A stretch of DNA of 64,000 nucleotides, from NCBI RefSeq assembly GCF_027887165.1, contig NC_077227.1, forward strand, positions 542,171,689 through 542,235,688, written 5' to 3'. The notes under the pieces are model-generated. The model did no database searches and had not been told where the DNA came from. It was given only the letters and a program-made list of their open reading frames with translations. Shown piece after piece: positions 37,491-47,014 of this stretch. The position numbers were made by a program, and so were the translations under genes. The first letter of the stretch is position 1. Every line of letters starts with the position of its first letter. This DNA comes from Monodelphis domestica (Eukaryota; Chordata; Mammalia; Didelphimorphia; Didelphidae).

Positions 37491-38199
37491 GATATAGGAT
37501 CAGTATGAATCTAGGAATCCTAGGAAATACAGATTGAATATGTTTAGATCCTCACCACTGAGTCTCTGTGTAAAGGCAAAGAATTATAAACTCAGTTTCC
37601 ATAGGACATTTAACTCACTAAATGAAAAGGTCCACATTTTGCATTTAAGGTTTAACTCAGACTGAACTAGAGAACTCAAAGTCCAAATTAATCAGTGAAG
37701 TTGATGCTTCCTCTTTCTAATCTATCTAATCTGATTTCTCTTTAATCACATGAAAAGCCCTTTGCCTGTTTGAGGGCTTAGTGACCAGCAGCCATTCTTA
37801 CTAAGAAATGGTGGGTTCTATAGTCCTGGATTCCTTTCTGCCTGAAGACTATAGTATGTCTCTGCCACAGCTCTATCTCCCTCCTTACTTCCTATCACAT
37901 TCTCTAGCCAAATCCCCAAAGTTTCAAGCAGCAAGGTGGAGCAATGGCAGGCAAAGGAATGGACACTACAAAGGAGTGTGAAATTCTGCAGGGTAATGAA
38001 GAATGAGCTCCGATAAAATAAAATAATATTGGAATTTTCAAATATGGAGGTTATTCACAAACTGAGAAAGAACTCACTAGAGGGATCAGGATACAAATCA
38101 GATTATAATACATAGAGGAGTGAGTGAGTAGAGAAGTAGTTAGGGATTAGGGTACAATAAGAAGAAATGATATGACAGCCTTCAAATACTTGCAGAATT
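37491..38199. other. Possible retroviral 3' internal relic
   Basis: By position this should be internal sequence of the same provirus, but I see no open frame or envelope-like motif, so it is either decayed or soon leaves the element. Confidence 0.3.
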
Positions 38200-38450
38200 G
38201 TTTTGTAATTTTGTTTTTGTTTTTTATTTATTTTTATTTTTTTGGTTACAATACTCACTTTATTTCCCTCCCTCCCCTCCACCCAACCTTCCTGCAGCTG
38301 AGATGCACAATTTCATTGGTTATTACTTGTGACCTTGATCAGAACCTATTTCAATGATGTTGTTTGCATTAGGATGTTCATTTAGAGTCTACATCCCCAA
38401 CCTTTGACCCATGTATTCAAGCAGTTGTTTTTCTTCAGTGTTTTTAGAAT
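38200..38450 (-). mobile_element. L1-type LINE 3' end with A-tail
   Basis: Reversed 3'UTR: T-rich tail side at 38203-38243, then GGTTACAATACTCACTTTAT, TTCCTGCAGCTGAGATGCAC, GCATTAGGATGTTCATTTAG, AGTCTACATCCCCAACC and TATTCAAGCAGTTGTTTTTC. The T-run belongs to this L1, not to the TRIM gene upstream. Confidence 0.75.
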
Positions 38451-38486
38451 ATAAATTTATTGCAAATATATAAATTTATTGCAAAG
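38449..38486. repeat. Short tandem duplication
   Basis: TATAAATTTATTGCAAA occurs twice, 19 bp apart. Confidence 0.85.
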
Positions 38487-38494
38487 AATGATTA

Positions 38495-38565
38495 TTTAGT
38501 TCTTTGTACTCATATCTTCAGTACTTAGCACATAGTAGATGCTAAATAAACACTTGTCTTTTTTT
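38495..38565 (+). mobile_element. L2/MIR-type 3' tail
   Basis: CAGTACTTAGCACATAGTAG and ATGCTAAATAAACACTTGTC are the typical terminal wording. Confidence 0.6.
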
Positions 38566-38940
38566 CCCATTCAAACAGCATTTATTCAACAATGTTGAAT
38601 AGAAATGGAAGATAACAGAAAATTAAAGGAAACATTTTCTGCTGTCATCTAGCATTTATTCCCCTGGGGTCAGAGGAAAAATATGTACAATAATAAGGAT
38701 ACACAAAATATATACCATGTAAATATGATATAATTGGTTTGGAGATAGGAGATAGGTCCAAGAATCTTACTTTGAGTGAGTCATTTTCTCTCTTCAATTT
38801 TGTTATATTATGCATAAAATTAGATTATGACAACTCTCAAAGGACCATTCCAGTTCCAAAATTTCATGGTACACAGATTTGTGGAAGAGAGTGCCTGAAG
38901 TCTATTTAAAGATAAGTATTTATTCCTTGATCTCATTCAG
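38566..38940. other. Downstream flank of the TRIM gene
   Basis: No named repeat. Several minus-strand AATAAA hexamers occur here (the nearest at 38919-38924), so the 3'UTR probably lies in this stretch. Confidence 0.4.
38919..38924 (-). promoter_or_regulatory. Candidate polyadenylation signal of the TRIM gene
   Basis: AATAAA on the minus strand, 17 nt past the stop codon. Use would give a very short 3'UTR; further AATAAA hexamers lie near 38657 and 38583, so which one is used is unknown. Confidence 0.35.
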
Positions 38941-40323
38941 TTAGGGACAGATCATGAGAGAACTATTATTTGTTTCAACTTTTGTAGAAAGAAAGAAGAC
39001 AGGGCAAACGGGTCCTGAGAATGAAATAGTTGGAAAGGTGAAAATGAGGGATCTTTCTTTAACATTATAAAATGATATTTCCCTATGTTCACAGTCAAGG
39101 AAAACACCTACCACTAGTTTGGTCATACAGTTATAGCAAAATTTCACATCAGGTTCAGAAGAAACATAGCACTTGCCTATGACATAAAGATTGAAGCCAT
39201 TTTGACTCTGTGTAGCCATAAGCACAAAGAATTCTTCTAACGGATTTTGTCCTTTAGCGATGCCAACACCCCATTCAGTGTTGCTTGGAACCTCCACCTC
39301 CCAGTAGAATCTGCCTGAAATGAAGTATTGAACAGCACAAACTTTGGCAAAATTGGTGCGTCTCTCACTGTTACTGAGCACTTCCAGCTGGGCAGCTCCA
39401 TATCTTGCACTCTTCAAATCTTCAGAGATGATGAGACCTGGACTAGCTGTTTTATCATTCAGAGTGATATCAATTTTGAATTTTAAAAGCATTTCTATAA
39501 TTCCAGGGATGGAACAGACAATACTTTTTAGAGCAAAGTTTTCTATTTCTTCCTGGAGCAGATATTCATTCCTTTTTAATGTTCCTTTTATATCTTGGAG
39601 CAAATCCACATCTGGTTTCCTGCACTCTTCATCTATCTCAGTGATCCTCTTACTTAACTCTTGACTCTGATAGGAAAGTCTCCTTATTCTCTTCTTCAGG
39701 CCTTCCAAATTAGCCTTTCCTTGACTCTGCACAGATGATAGACACTCAGCTTCCTCCTCTCCCAAGAAAACATGTAGTTTCTGGAATTCCAAAGAAATAT
39801 TTCCCTTTTGAATTGTCATCTCTTCCTCGAACTGTGCCAATTTCAGCTCCTCATTAGCCATTTGTTGTTCAGCATTCTTCAATTTTTTCCTCAAATCTGT
39901 CAGAATTTCTTGAAGCCTTTTGCTGATGTCCTGAGTAGTCTCATCTATGCAGTAGAGGGCATGAGCCTTATGTTTCTGGGACTCAGAAAAGGACAAGCAC
40001 GAAAAGCTTTGGTCATTCTCACAGAACAACTTCTGCTCTTTCTGATTGCTATATCCCTCAGGGTTCTGAAAACACTGGAGTTGTTTGGCAATGCCTGCCA
40101 GCTTCCCAAGATGCACATTGGCTACAAAATCCCTCACATGAGAGACAACCTTGCACTCTGGACAGAAGAAAGAGTTTGAGGCTTCATGCTCCCAGTTGAA
40201 GAGACAACTATGGCAAAAACTATGGCCACACTTAATGGACATCGGATTGGTGAAATAATCCTTGCAGATGGAGCAAATGAGCTCTTCTTGGAAATCTTGA
40301 ATAAGCTCTGAGCAAGAGGCCAT
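38941..40323 (-). CDS. Intronless TRIM-family RING/PRY-SPRY E3 ubiquitin ligase
   Basis: A 460-residue protein in one uninterrupted exon. The N-terminal RING finger is complete: C17-C20, C32-H34, C37-C40, C54-C57. RING domains of TRIM proteins recruit E2 enzymes and transfer ubiquitin in cytoplasm or nucleus. The B-box (about 90-126) is degenerate: C101, D104, C109, H118 and H121 remain, but expected ligands are G90, N93 and F112. A Lys/Glu-rich coiled coil spans about 130-260. PRY follows (284-330, LNDKTASPGL, SEDLKSARYG), then SPRY (331-458, YWEVEV 340-345, EWGVGI 350-355, LDCE 409-412, ISFYNV 416-421), the target-binding domain. Length is normal for the family. The ATG is in a strong context (A at -3, G at +4). 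Intronless structure recalls the TRIM60/61/75 group, but orthology is not shown. The lack of any stop argues against a pseudogene. Confidence 0.93.
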   Translation of the reverse strand: MASCSELIQDFQEELICSICKDYFTNPMSIKCGHSFCHSCLFNWEHEASNSFFCPECKVVSHVRDFVANVHLGKLAGIAKQLQCFQNPEGYSNQKEQKLFCENDQSFSCLSFSESQKHKAHALYCIDETTQDISKRLQEILTDLRKKLKNAEQQMANEELKLAQFEEEMTIQKGNISLEFQKLHVFLGEEEAECLSSVQSQGKANLEGLKKRIRRLSYQSQELSKRITEIDEECRKPDVDLLQDIKGTLKRNEYLLQEEIENFALKSIVCSIPGIIEMLLKFKIDITLNDKTASPGLIISEDLKSARYGAAQLEVLSNSERRTNFAKVCAVQYFISGRFYWEVEVPSNTEWGVGIAKGQNPLEEFFVLMATQSQNGFNLYVIGKCYVSSEPDVKFCYNCMTKLVVGVFLDCEHREISFYNVKERSLIFTFPTISFSGPVCPVFFLSTKVETNNSSLMICP

Positions 40324-40359
40324 TTTTTTCCTTTCTCTGCTGGGATCTCTGCTTCAGTC

Positions 40360-40389
40360 TCACCTCTGCCTTAACTCTGCTTTTAGCAT
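40360..40389 (-). promoter_or_regulatory. Short upstream ORF in the predicted TRIM leader
   Basis: ATG at 40389 opens a 9-codon frame (MLKAELRQR) ending at TGA, 36 nt before the TRIM start codon. If transcription starts about 30 bp after the TATA box, it lies in the leader and could reduce translation of the main frame. Confidence 0.4.
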
Positions 40390-40418
40390 CAGGAAATTGA
40401 GTCTAGTATATTCCTGGA

Positions 40419-40426
40419 CTTTTATA
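40419..40426 (-). promoter_or_regulatory. TATA box of the TRIM gene
   Basis: The minus strand reads TATAAAAG, a perfect TATA match, 96-103 bp upstream of the start codon. Transcription would start near 40395, giving a leader of about 70 nt without introns. It sits about 35 bp from the first unit of the minisatellite. Confidence 0.6.
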
Positions 40427-40460
40427 CCAACTAGTTCTCTGAAGCCCCTCCTCCATTAAA

Positions 40461-41076
40461 GTGTGAATTCTCCTGGTATTCCCTTGACTCTGAGATATGC
40501 CCCTCCTTTCAAAGTGTGAATTCTCCTGGTTTTCCCTTGACTCTGAGGTATGCCCCTCCTTCCTTCAAGGTGTGAATTCTCCTGGTTTTCCCTTGACTCT
40601 GAGGTATGTCCTTCTTTCCCCTCAAGGTGTGAATTACCTTGGTTTTCCCTTGACTCTGAGGTATGCCCCTCCTTCCTTCAAGGTGTGAATTCTCCTGGTT
40701 TTCCCTTGACCCTGAGGTATGCCCCTCCTTCTTTCAAAGTGTGAATTCTCCTGGTTTTCCCTTGACTCTGAGGTATGCCCCTCCTTCCTTCAAGGTGTGA
40801 ATTCTCCTGGTTTTCCCTTGACTCTGAGGTATGTCCTTCTTTCCCTTCAAGGTGTGAATTCTCCTGGTTTTCCCTTGACTCTGAGGTATGCCCCTCCTTC
40901 CTTCGAGGTGTGAATTCTCTTGGGTTTTCCCTTGACACTGAGGTATATCCCTCTTTCCCTTCAAGGTGTGAATTATCCTGTTTTTCCCTGATTCTGAGGT
41001 ATTCCCCTCCTTCCTTCAAAGTGTGAATTCTCCTGGTTTCTCCTTGAATCTGAAGCATGTTCATTCTTAGAGACTT
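40461..41076. repeat. Minisatellite: 11 units of about 56 bp
   Basis: Units start (GTGTGAATT) at 40461, 40514, 40570, 40627, 40683, 40739, 40795, 40852, 40908, 40966 and 41021, so spacings run 53-58 bp. Each unit carries TCCTGGTTTTCCCTTGACTC and TGAGGTATGCCCCTCC with few changes. It joins the TRIM promoter on one side and the end of an L1-type ORF1 on the other. The stop-free frames across it (e.g. 40678-41121 minus) come from the repeat and look non-genic. Confidence 0.97.
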
Positions 41077-42556
41077 TTCATGTTTCTCTTGATCTTTGTG
41101 TTTGGATATCAAACTTTCCACATAGTCCCTGTCTTTTCTTTACAAATACTTGGAAATCTTCTATTTTGTTGAATGCCCATACTTTCCCCTGGAAGTATAC
41201 AGTCTGAATATCATGTTCCAGGCCTTATGGTCCTTTAGTATAGAAGCGGCCAGGTCTTGTGTGATCCTGATTGGTGGTCCTTCGTATCTGAATTATCTCT
41301 TTTTTGGCTTCTTGTAGAATTTTCTCCTTAGCTTGAAAACTCTGGAATTTGGCAATTACATTCCTGGGAGTTGTCTTTTGAGGATTTAGTGTAGAGGGTG
41401 TTATATAAACTCTTTCAATGTCTATTTTGCCCCCTTGTTCAAGAACATCAGGGCAGTTTTCTTTGATGATTTCTTGTAGTATGATGTCAAGATTTCTGTT
41501 TATTTCTGGCTTTTCAGGAAGACCAATGATTCTCATATTGTCTCATCATCATCTGTTTTCCTGATCTGTCACCTTGTCAGTGAGATATTTTGTTTTCTTC
41601 TATTTTGTCAGTCTTTTGACTTTGCTTTATTAATTCTTGCTGTTTTTCAAGATCATTGGCTTCCAGTTGCCCAGTTCTGGTCCTTAAGGCCTGGTTTTTG
41701 GTTATAATCTTTTGGTTTTCTTCTTTAATCATTTGTTTTTATGCTTTAATCTTTTGATTTTCTCTTTGAACTATTTTTTACTTTTCTTGTCAGAGTGCTT
41801 CTATCTTTTTGATAAACTCCAATTTAAATTCTTCCAGAGCTTGTGGACAATTTCCATTTTTTTTTGGAAGGTTTTGGCTTTGTTTGAATTTCCTCCTGTA
41901 TTTCCTCTGTAGCCTGGGTTTTTCCTCTGTAAAAATTTTCGAGGGTCAATGCCTTCTTTTTTTGTTTTTCTTGGAGGGTGTTTTTTGTTCCTGTGCACAA
42001 TTTGTCATCACTCTGGAGGTTTTTCCTTCTTCTTTTAGTCAGAAATCTGAGTGAGATGGGCAGGCTCTCTGTGTATGGAGTTAAGGAGCAGGGATTTTGC
42101 CTGAGACAAGTTCTCGAATCTCTGCTGCCTCTGCTGTTTGCTGCCCTTCTCTGTGCCACATTCCCAAGAGTGCCCACAGTCTGTGCTCCCCAGCTGATAG
42201 GGTTTCAGGTGTAGCTGCTCTCAGGGGTAGGTATTTGGTGATCTTAGTCAGCTCCCAAGGACCCTTGCTTACTCTAGAGGTACCCTTCTCTCACTCGCTG
42301 ATTCTGGAGAACGCTGGCTCTGACTCTGGCTCCGAGGTGGAGTGGGGGAGGGTAGATCAGCTCACGTTTTGGTAGGAGATTTTTCACCATCTTATAGTGT
42401 GGAAGTGCCCAAATCCCACATATTTTCAATGCTGTGCCATACTGTAGAGTTCCTTTGTTCTTATGAATTGTTTGTTTGTTTGTTTTTTGTCTTTTGAGGT
42501 AATCTGTATTGGTGGGTGCTGAGGAGAGGAAGTGTCCCACGTCTAGACTGCCGCCA
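41077..42556 (-). mobile_element. L1-type element 2: 5'UTR plus ORF1, no ORF2
   Basis: The minus strand starts with the L1 5' end GGCGGCAGTCTAGACGTGGG, runs through a GC-richer 5'UTR and then a broken ORF1. The best preserved frame (41225-41536) shows the central domain: MRIIGLPEKPEINRN, CPDVLEQGGKIDIERV, TPRNVIAKFQSFQAKEKIL. The C-terminal part continues in shifted frames (GKVWAFNKIEDF, GKFDIQTQRSRET). The element stops there and the minisatellite begins. Either it lost its 3' part or it is an ORF1-only (HAL1-type) element. Confidence 0.75.
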
Positions 42557-44363
42557 TGCTTACCTTTTGATGATTCTCTTGAGTACTGTGTTTGGACATC
42601 AAATTTTCTGTTCAGGTCCACTCTTTTCTTTATGAATGCTTGGAATTCTTCTATTGTGTTGAATGACCATACTTTCCCTTGTAAGAACATAGTCAGTTTT
42701 TATGGGTATTTGATTCTTGGATGTAGACCTAGTTCCTTTGCTTTCCAGAATATCATATTCCATGCCTTTTGGTCCTTCAGTGTGGATGCAGCCAGATCTT
42801 GTGTTAACCTCACCATATTTCCATGGTATCTGAATGGCTTCTTCTTGTCAGCTTGTAATATCTTTTCTTTGGTATGATAGTTTTTGAATTTGGCTATAAC
42901 ATTCCTGGGTGTTGTCAGTTGGGGATTAAATAAAGGAGGTGATCTGTGGATTATTTCAACCTCCACTTTCCCATCTTGTTCTAGGATATCAGGGCAGTTT
43001 TGCTGAATATTCCTGAATTTCCTGTAGTATTATGTCCAGGCTTTTTCTTTTGTCATGGTCTTCTGGTAGACCAATGATTCTTAAATTGTCTCTTCTTGAA
43101 TAATTTTCTAAATCATCTGTTTTGTGAATGAGATGCTTCATATTTTCCTCAATTTTTTTCATTCTTTTTGTTTTGTTTTATAGTGTCCTGCTGCCTTGTG
43201 AGGTCACTTAATTTCAGTTGTTGTAGTCTGGTTCTTAAAGATTGGATTTCATCCCTGGTTTTTTGGTCATCCTTTTCCTTCTGGTCTGATTTTCTTTGAA
43301 GGTCACCTTTCATCCTCTTTACCTCGTCTTTCATTTCCTTTGTCTCATCTTCCATCTTCTTTGCCTCATCTTTCATCTCCTTTCTCTCATTTTCCAGCTG
43401 GTTGATTTTGGATTTCAAGACACTATTTTCTCATTTTAGTTCAAGTACTGCTGTTTCCAGATGATTTATCTTAATTTTTAAGTTATTTTCCCAATTGTGT
43501 TCAGCCTCTCTTAATTGTGTTTTGAGTTCTTCCACAGCTTGTATCCAATTTGCTGGGGTTTCTGATTTATCGTTTGTCAATCTCTCCCCCTCTGTTCTGT
43601 TTGCTGAGTAGAAGCTGTCTATTGTAGTTTCTTCCTTATTTTTCTGTTGTTTCCTCAAATTCACCCCTTCTTTAATCCCTGCATTTGTCTGTTCTCTTGA
43701 TCCTCTAATTTTTTTGGTTTTGGGGGCTTCTGTTAGTCTCACCTCCTGGAGCTTTAACAGGAGATCTCTCAGTGTAGTCTGTGTGTGGTGGAGGTTTGTT
43801 GGGGTTTGAGCTTCCCTGTCCTCTGGAGGCTTTTAATTGGGTTAAAGTCCAGCAATCATTGATGATGGGTGTGGAGCCTGGGCTTCCCTGAGTTCTGGAG
43901 ACTTTTGATGGGATTAAGTTCAGTTTAGTTGGGCTAGGTATGCTCTGAGTCCAAAACTTCCTGGAAGGCTGGAGCAAATATGGAGGATATCCACAGCTCT
44001 GGCCAGGCTGCCAAGTCTAAGTTCCCTCTCTAGCTCCTTCCCCACGGTCTTTGTTGGATGCTCTGAACTTGGCACAGCCCTGCTGGCAAGGTACACCCAT
44101 GCTGGCAAGGTACACCCTCCAGATCAGTACCTTTGCCCACCCAAAAGTTCCTGCTGCCACTGGAGTCTCAGTGCTCTGAGTGGGAGGGGGAATGGGTCCT
44201 GGGATCTTCCTTCTGTCTTCCCCTTAAACCTGAGTGTTCTTGGATTCTGGCTTTTTGGGGGGAATACCTTTTGGATTAAGTCCAGCAGGAGGGTTCCTTG
44301 GCTCTGTCTTGTTGTTAAGTTTGTTTTTGAGTTGTAAACCTCAAATTTCCTTAGACTTATAAA
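42557..44363 (-). mobile_element. L1-type element 1: 5'UTR plus ORF1, no ORF2
   Basis: A second element in the same orientation upstream of element 2, with about 620 bp of 5'UTR and then ORF1 text (42577-43742). After the ORF1 C-terminus (KFDVQTQYSRESSKG) the sequence passes straight into the 5' end of element 2. There is no A-tail at the junction and ORF2 is absent. Its 5' edge meets an LTR at 44364. Confidence 0.75.
42577..43742 (-). pseudogene. L1 ORF1 protein relic (broken)
   Basis: Starts MRLTEAPKTKKIRGSREQ. The coiled-coil part is Lys/Glu-rich, with a run of near-heptad repeats (KEMKDEAKKMEDETKEMKDE). The RNA-binding domain reads TPRNVIAKF, RLTQDLAAST, WNMIFWKAKELGLHPRIKYP, and the C-terminal domain GKVWSFNTIEEFQAFIKKR. 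At least three breaks (a stop after 43431 and frame changes near 43150 and 42695) prevent a full protein. ORF1p normally coats L1 RNA. Confidence 0.75.
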
Positions 44364-45299
44364 TGTTGGAAATTTCACCATTGGGATATTTCATACTTGG
44401 AAAATTTCTTACTGATAGTCTATTGGAATGGGAACCCCATTGGCATGGGAGGTTCCTTCTCTTCCCCTCTTAAGATTACTTTAGGACAGAAACCCTTTGC
44501 TGAACAATGGAAAGGACTTTGACCTATGCTTAAGCATAGAACAGGAATTTCTTTGAGTCTTGATTGATTTTAGAATTGATACAATGGAGATACTTGGAAT
44601 AAATCTCCACCCTATTCAGTCCTAATAGGATTGAGTAAGGGCTGCAGCCTAGATCAAAATTTAATTATTCCAATCTCTACCATACTCAAGTTAACAGGAT
44701 TTAGAAAGGGCTGTAACAAAGGAGTAAAGATTTAATCATTTGAAAAATATGACCTTCAACAGACATGTGCAAAAGCCAGAAACCTCTGGGCGGTCCTGGG
44801 TTAAGCGAGAGCCTCCATTGACAGGGAAATTGATGAAGAGTGATTGGTAGATGTGAGGACTGAGGGGAGGCAACTTGGATGGTGTCCTTAAAGATAGGAG
44901 GGTCTGGAGACTGAGGGTGGTGGTTGATTTTTTGGTCGGTGTGGTTCCTGGGCTCGGAGAAAGCTTGCTCTGAAGGAAGCTGAAGGTGGGGGCCTCTGAG
45001 ACTGTTTCTCCATTTTGGACACGTGAGTAATAGGGACTGATCTTTTTTCTTTGCCCCAGCTATCTAAGGGCTTGGGCCTTTTGGCCCAGCCTAAACAGAA
45101 GGGGTATTTAAGCCCTATTCCCTTCTCTCCCCTTTCTCTCTCTCTATATATCTCTAATTCCTTTCTTACTCCTATTGTAATTAAACTCCAAAAAAGGCTG
45201 ACGGCTGACTTGAGTTTTTCATTTAGGAATTACATAGCTGATTCCTTGGCGACCTTAAATTAATATATATCAGTCTTTTAAAGTGATTCCCTTGTAACA
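44364..45299 (+). mobile_element. LTR, TGTTGG..GTAACA
   Basis: Runs from TGTTGGAAAT to CTTGTAACA, with TGTT/AACA inverted ends. A pyrimidine-rich block (TCTCCCCTTTCTCTCTCTC), AATTAAAC, GCTGACTTGAGT and TTGGCGACC match the family A LTR at 841-1457. TATTTAAG near 45106 may be its TATA element. No target duplication is obvious, and no primer-binding site follows, so it is probably solo. Confidence 0.7.
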
Positions 45300-45691
45300 G
45301 AGTCCTCTAGGAGCATTCAGTTTGTGATTGGTTAGGAAGGGTATTCAGAGGTCTGAACTTCTGCTCCTTCTAGGCCTCCATCTTGAGTCCACTTCTTGGT
45401 TTATAATCTTGAAAAAGTCATATTAGCTTGGTAAACCTGAGTTTCCTCAGTTGCAAAATTAAGAGACTAGATTGAGAGCTAGTTTTTGTTTAGCTTGATT
45501 TCCTCAAAGGTATACTTAATATCCAATTTGGCCCAACTCTAGTTTCATGATGAAAAATTGACACACATCTATCAAAATCTTGTGAATTCAATGCCAGGCA
45601 TTTAAAAACAAGTGACCACAGTGTAAAAAGGAATTCCTTAGTCCTTTTTTAATTTAATGGGGGATCTGGAGGTCCTCTTACTATAGAGATG
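45300..45691. other. No recognised feature; weak MIR trace
   Basis: ACCTGAGTTTCCTCAGTTGC near 45437 suggests a MIR core on the plus strand. Otherwise nothing named. Confidence 0.35.
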
Positions 45692-46569
45692 TGTAGGGAT
45701 TAACCAGTCCACAGTGACAGGAAGTAGAAACCATAAAGACAGAAAGGAGAAACCACAGAGACAGGAAGGAGGAACCATAGAGACAGGAAGTGAGGTAGGA
45801 AGAGGTTATAAAAGGTGCTCAGCACTAACTGGTCTGACTGTCATTTGTTATCAATTGCTGACAGTTGGGTGGGAGTTGTGGTCAGTTGCTGATAGTTATG
45901 ATCTGTCAGTTGCTGATAGGGCTGGCAGTTGCAGGAAGTTGGCTGCTTGGGGTGAGTTGGTCCTTGGGGGTTGGTTGCTGGTGGGTGGGGGGTGATTGTG
46001 ATTAGTGGGTGGTTGGCATTTAGTAGCTGGCATATAAAGGTGGGACTGAGCTTAACGAGAGGGCTTTTGGCTTTAGTCTTTAGAGGGTTTTTTGCCTTTT
46101 GAGTTTTTGACTTTTGGTTTGGGGTGTTAGGTTTTTTTTTTTCCTTTCCTTGAACTTTTTGGAAGGTGGCTAGTCTACGTTGATAGACCTATTGGGGTTG
46201 AATTAAAAACTGATTGAGTTGGTTTTGAATGGGTGGATTGGGTTGGAACTTTGTGGGGGTGGTTATTATTAGCAGTAGTTAAAGGTAGTTATAGGTAAAT
46301 ATAGGCAGTTTTAGGGACTAATTACAGGGTAGTTAGTTAGGAAGTTTTCTTTCTGTATCTCTTTCCTATATTTCCCTACTTTGTTATATTCTTTTACTAT
46401 CTCTATTCTAATTCAACTAAATTGTTCATTGTTAAAAGCTGATAGAAGTTATCTTTTCTCTGGCTTAAAGGGATAATATTAATTTACAACTCTACTATAT
46501 TCTCATTAAAACTGTAATTATTAAAAGTTGCTCTTTTATTTGGTCAAAACCTCTATTTTAACCCTTACA
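45692..46569 (+). mobile_element. LTR, TGTAGGG..CCCTTACA
   Basis: 878 bp with inverted ends TGTAGGG and CCCTTACA. The 5' part holds four AGACAGAAA/GACAGGAAG-type repeats (45715-45795) and two TATA-like sites (TTATAAAAGG near 45808, ATATAAAGG near 46033). The LTR nested at 49899 starts with the same TGTAGGG. No target duplication is clear. Confidence 0.65.
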
Positions 46570-47014
46570 ATAGTGAAAAGAGGACATAATATTAAAAATA
46601 GTTATATAATTACAAAAATTGCAAGTTTTTATAAATTAATATGTTATATTATTTTACTTTGTCTTGGTTATTTTTTACACCACTGTACAGTCCTATTCTG
46701 TTTTATTTTTCTTTTATGATTATATTCTTTTTAGGAGAAGTTCATTTTGTATGAAGGTCTTTTCCTTTTGTCTTCTTGTATTTAATTTTCCAATCTTTTT
46801 TCCCCCTTTTATCTCCACTCTACCAAAAATCTGGATTCTATCCTTTGGTTCTCCAACTCTAATAGATGTACTTTTAGTGGGTCTTGCTGGAGGTTGGATA
46901 TCCATACTATTTCCTAGCCCTCTCTTCATAGTGGTCCTATTCTCTAATCATCTTCATCCCAATGGAGACTTGGACTCCATCTCTTAATCAAATAACTCTA
47001 ATAAATAAGCTTTT
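46570..47014. other. No recognised feature
   Basis: T-rich. CTCTAATAAATAAGCTTTTG near 46996 looks like an LTR polyadenylation region, but no full element can be drawn. Confidence 0.3.

Noticed and set aside
38203..38243. T-rich run as the retrocopy poly(A) tail of the TRIM gene
   Set aside because: The run is followed by recognisable L1 3'UTR text (38245-38450), so it is the L1 tail; it lies about 700 bp from the TRIM stop.
39344..40179. Plus-strand open frames of 106 and 123 codons
   Set aside because: They are antisense shadows inside the TRIM coding region, without a recognisable protein.
40497..41026. Several plus-strand frames with the repeated motif EFSWFSLDSEVCPSF
   Set aside because: They are the plus-strand reading of the minisatellite and have no start context or flanking coding sequence.
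40461..41076. CRISPR-like array
   Set aside because: Units are head-to-tail without distinct spacers and the genome is eukaryotic; it is a minisatellite.
46664..46987. 107-codon hydrophobic plus-strand frame, at first considered as a membrane protein
   Set aside because: T-rich DNA gives Phe/Leu/Ile-rich frames by chance; no start context, no homology recognised and it lies between an LTR and an L1 end.
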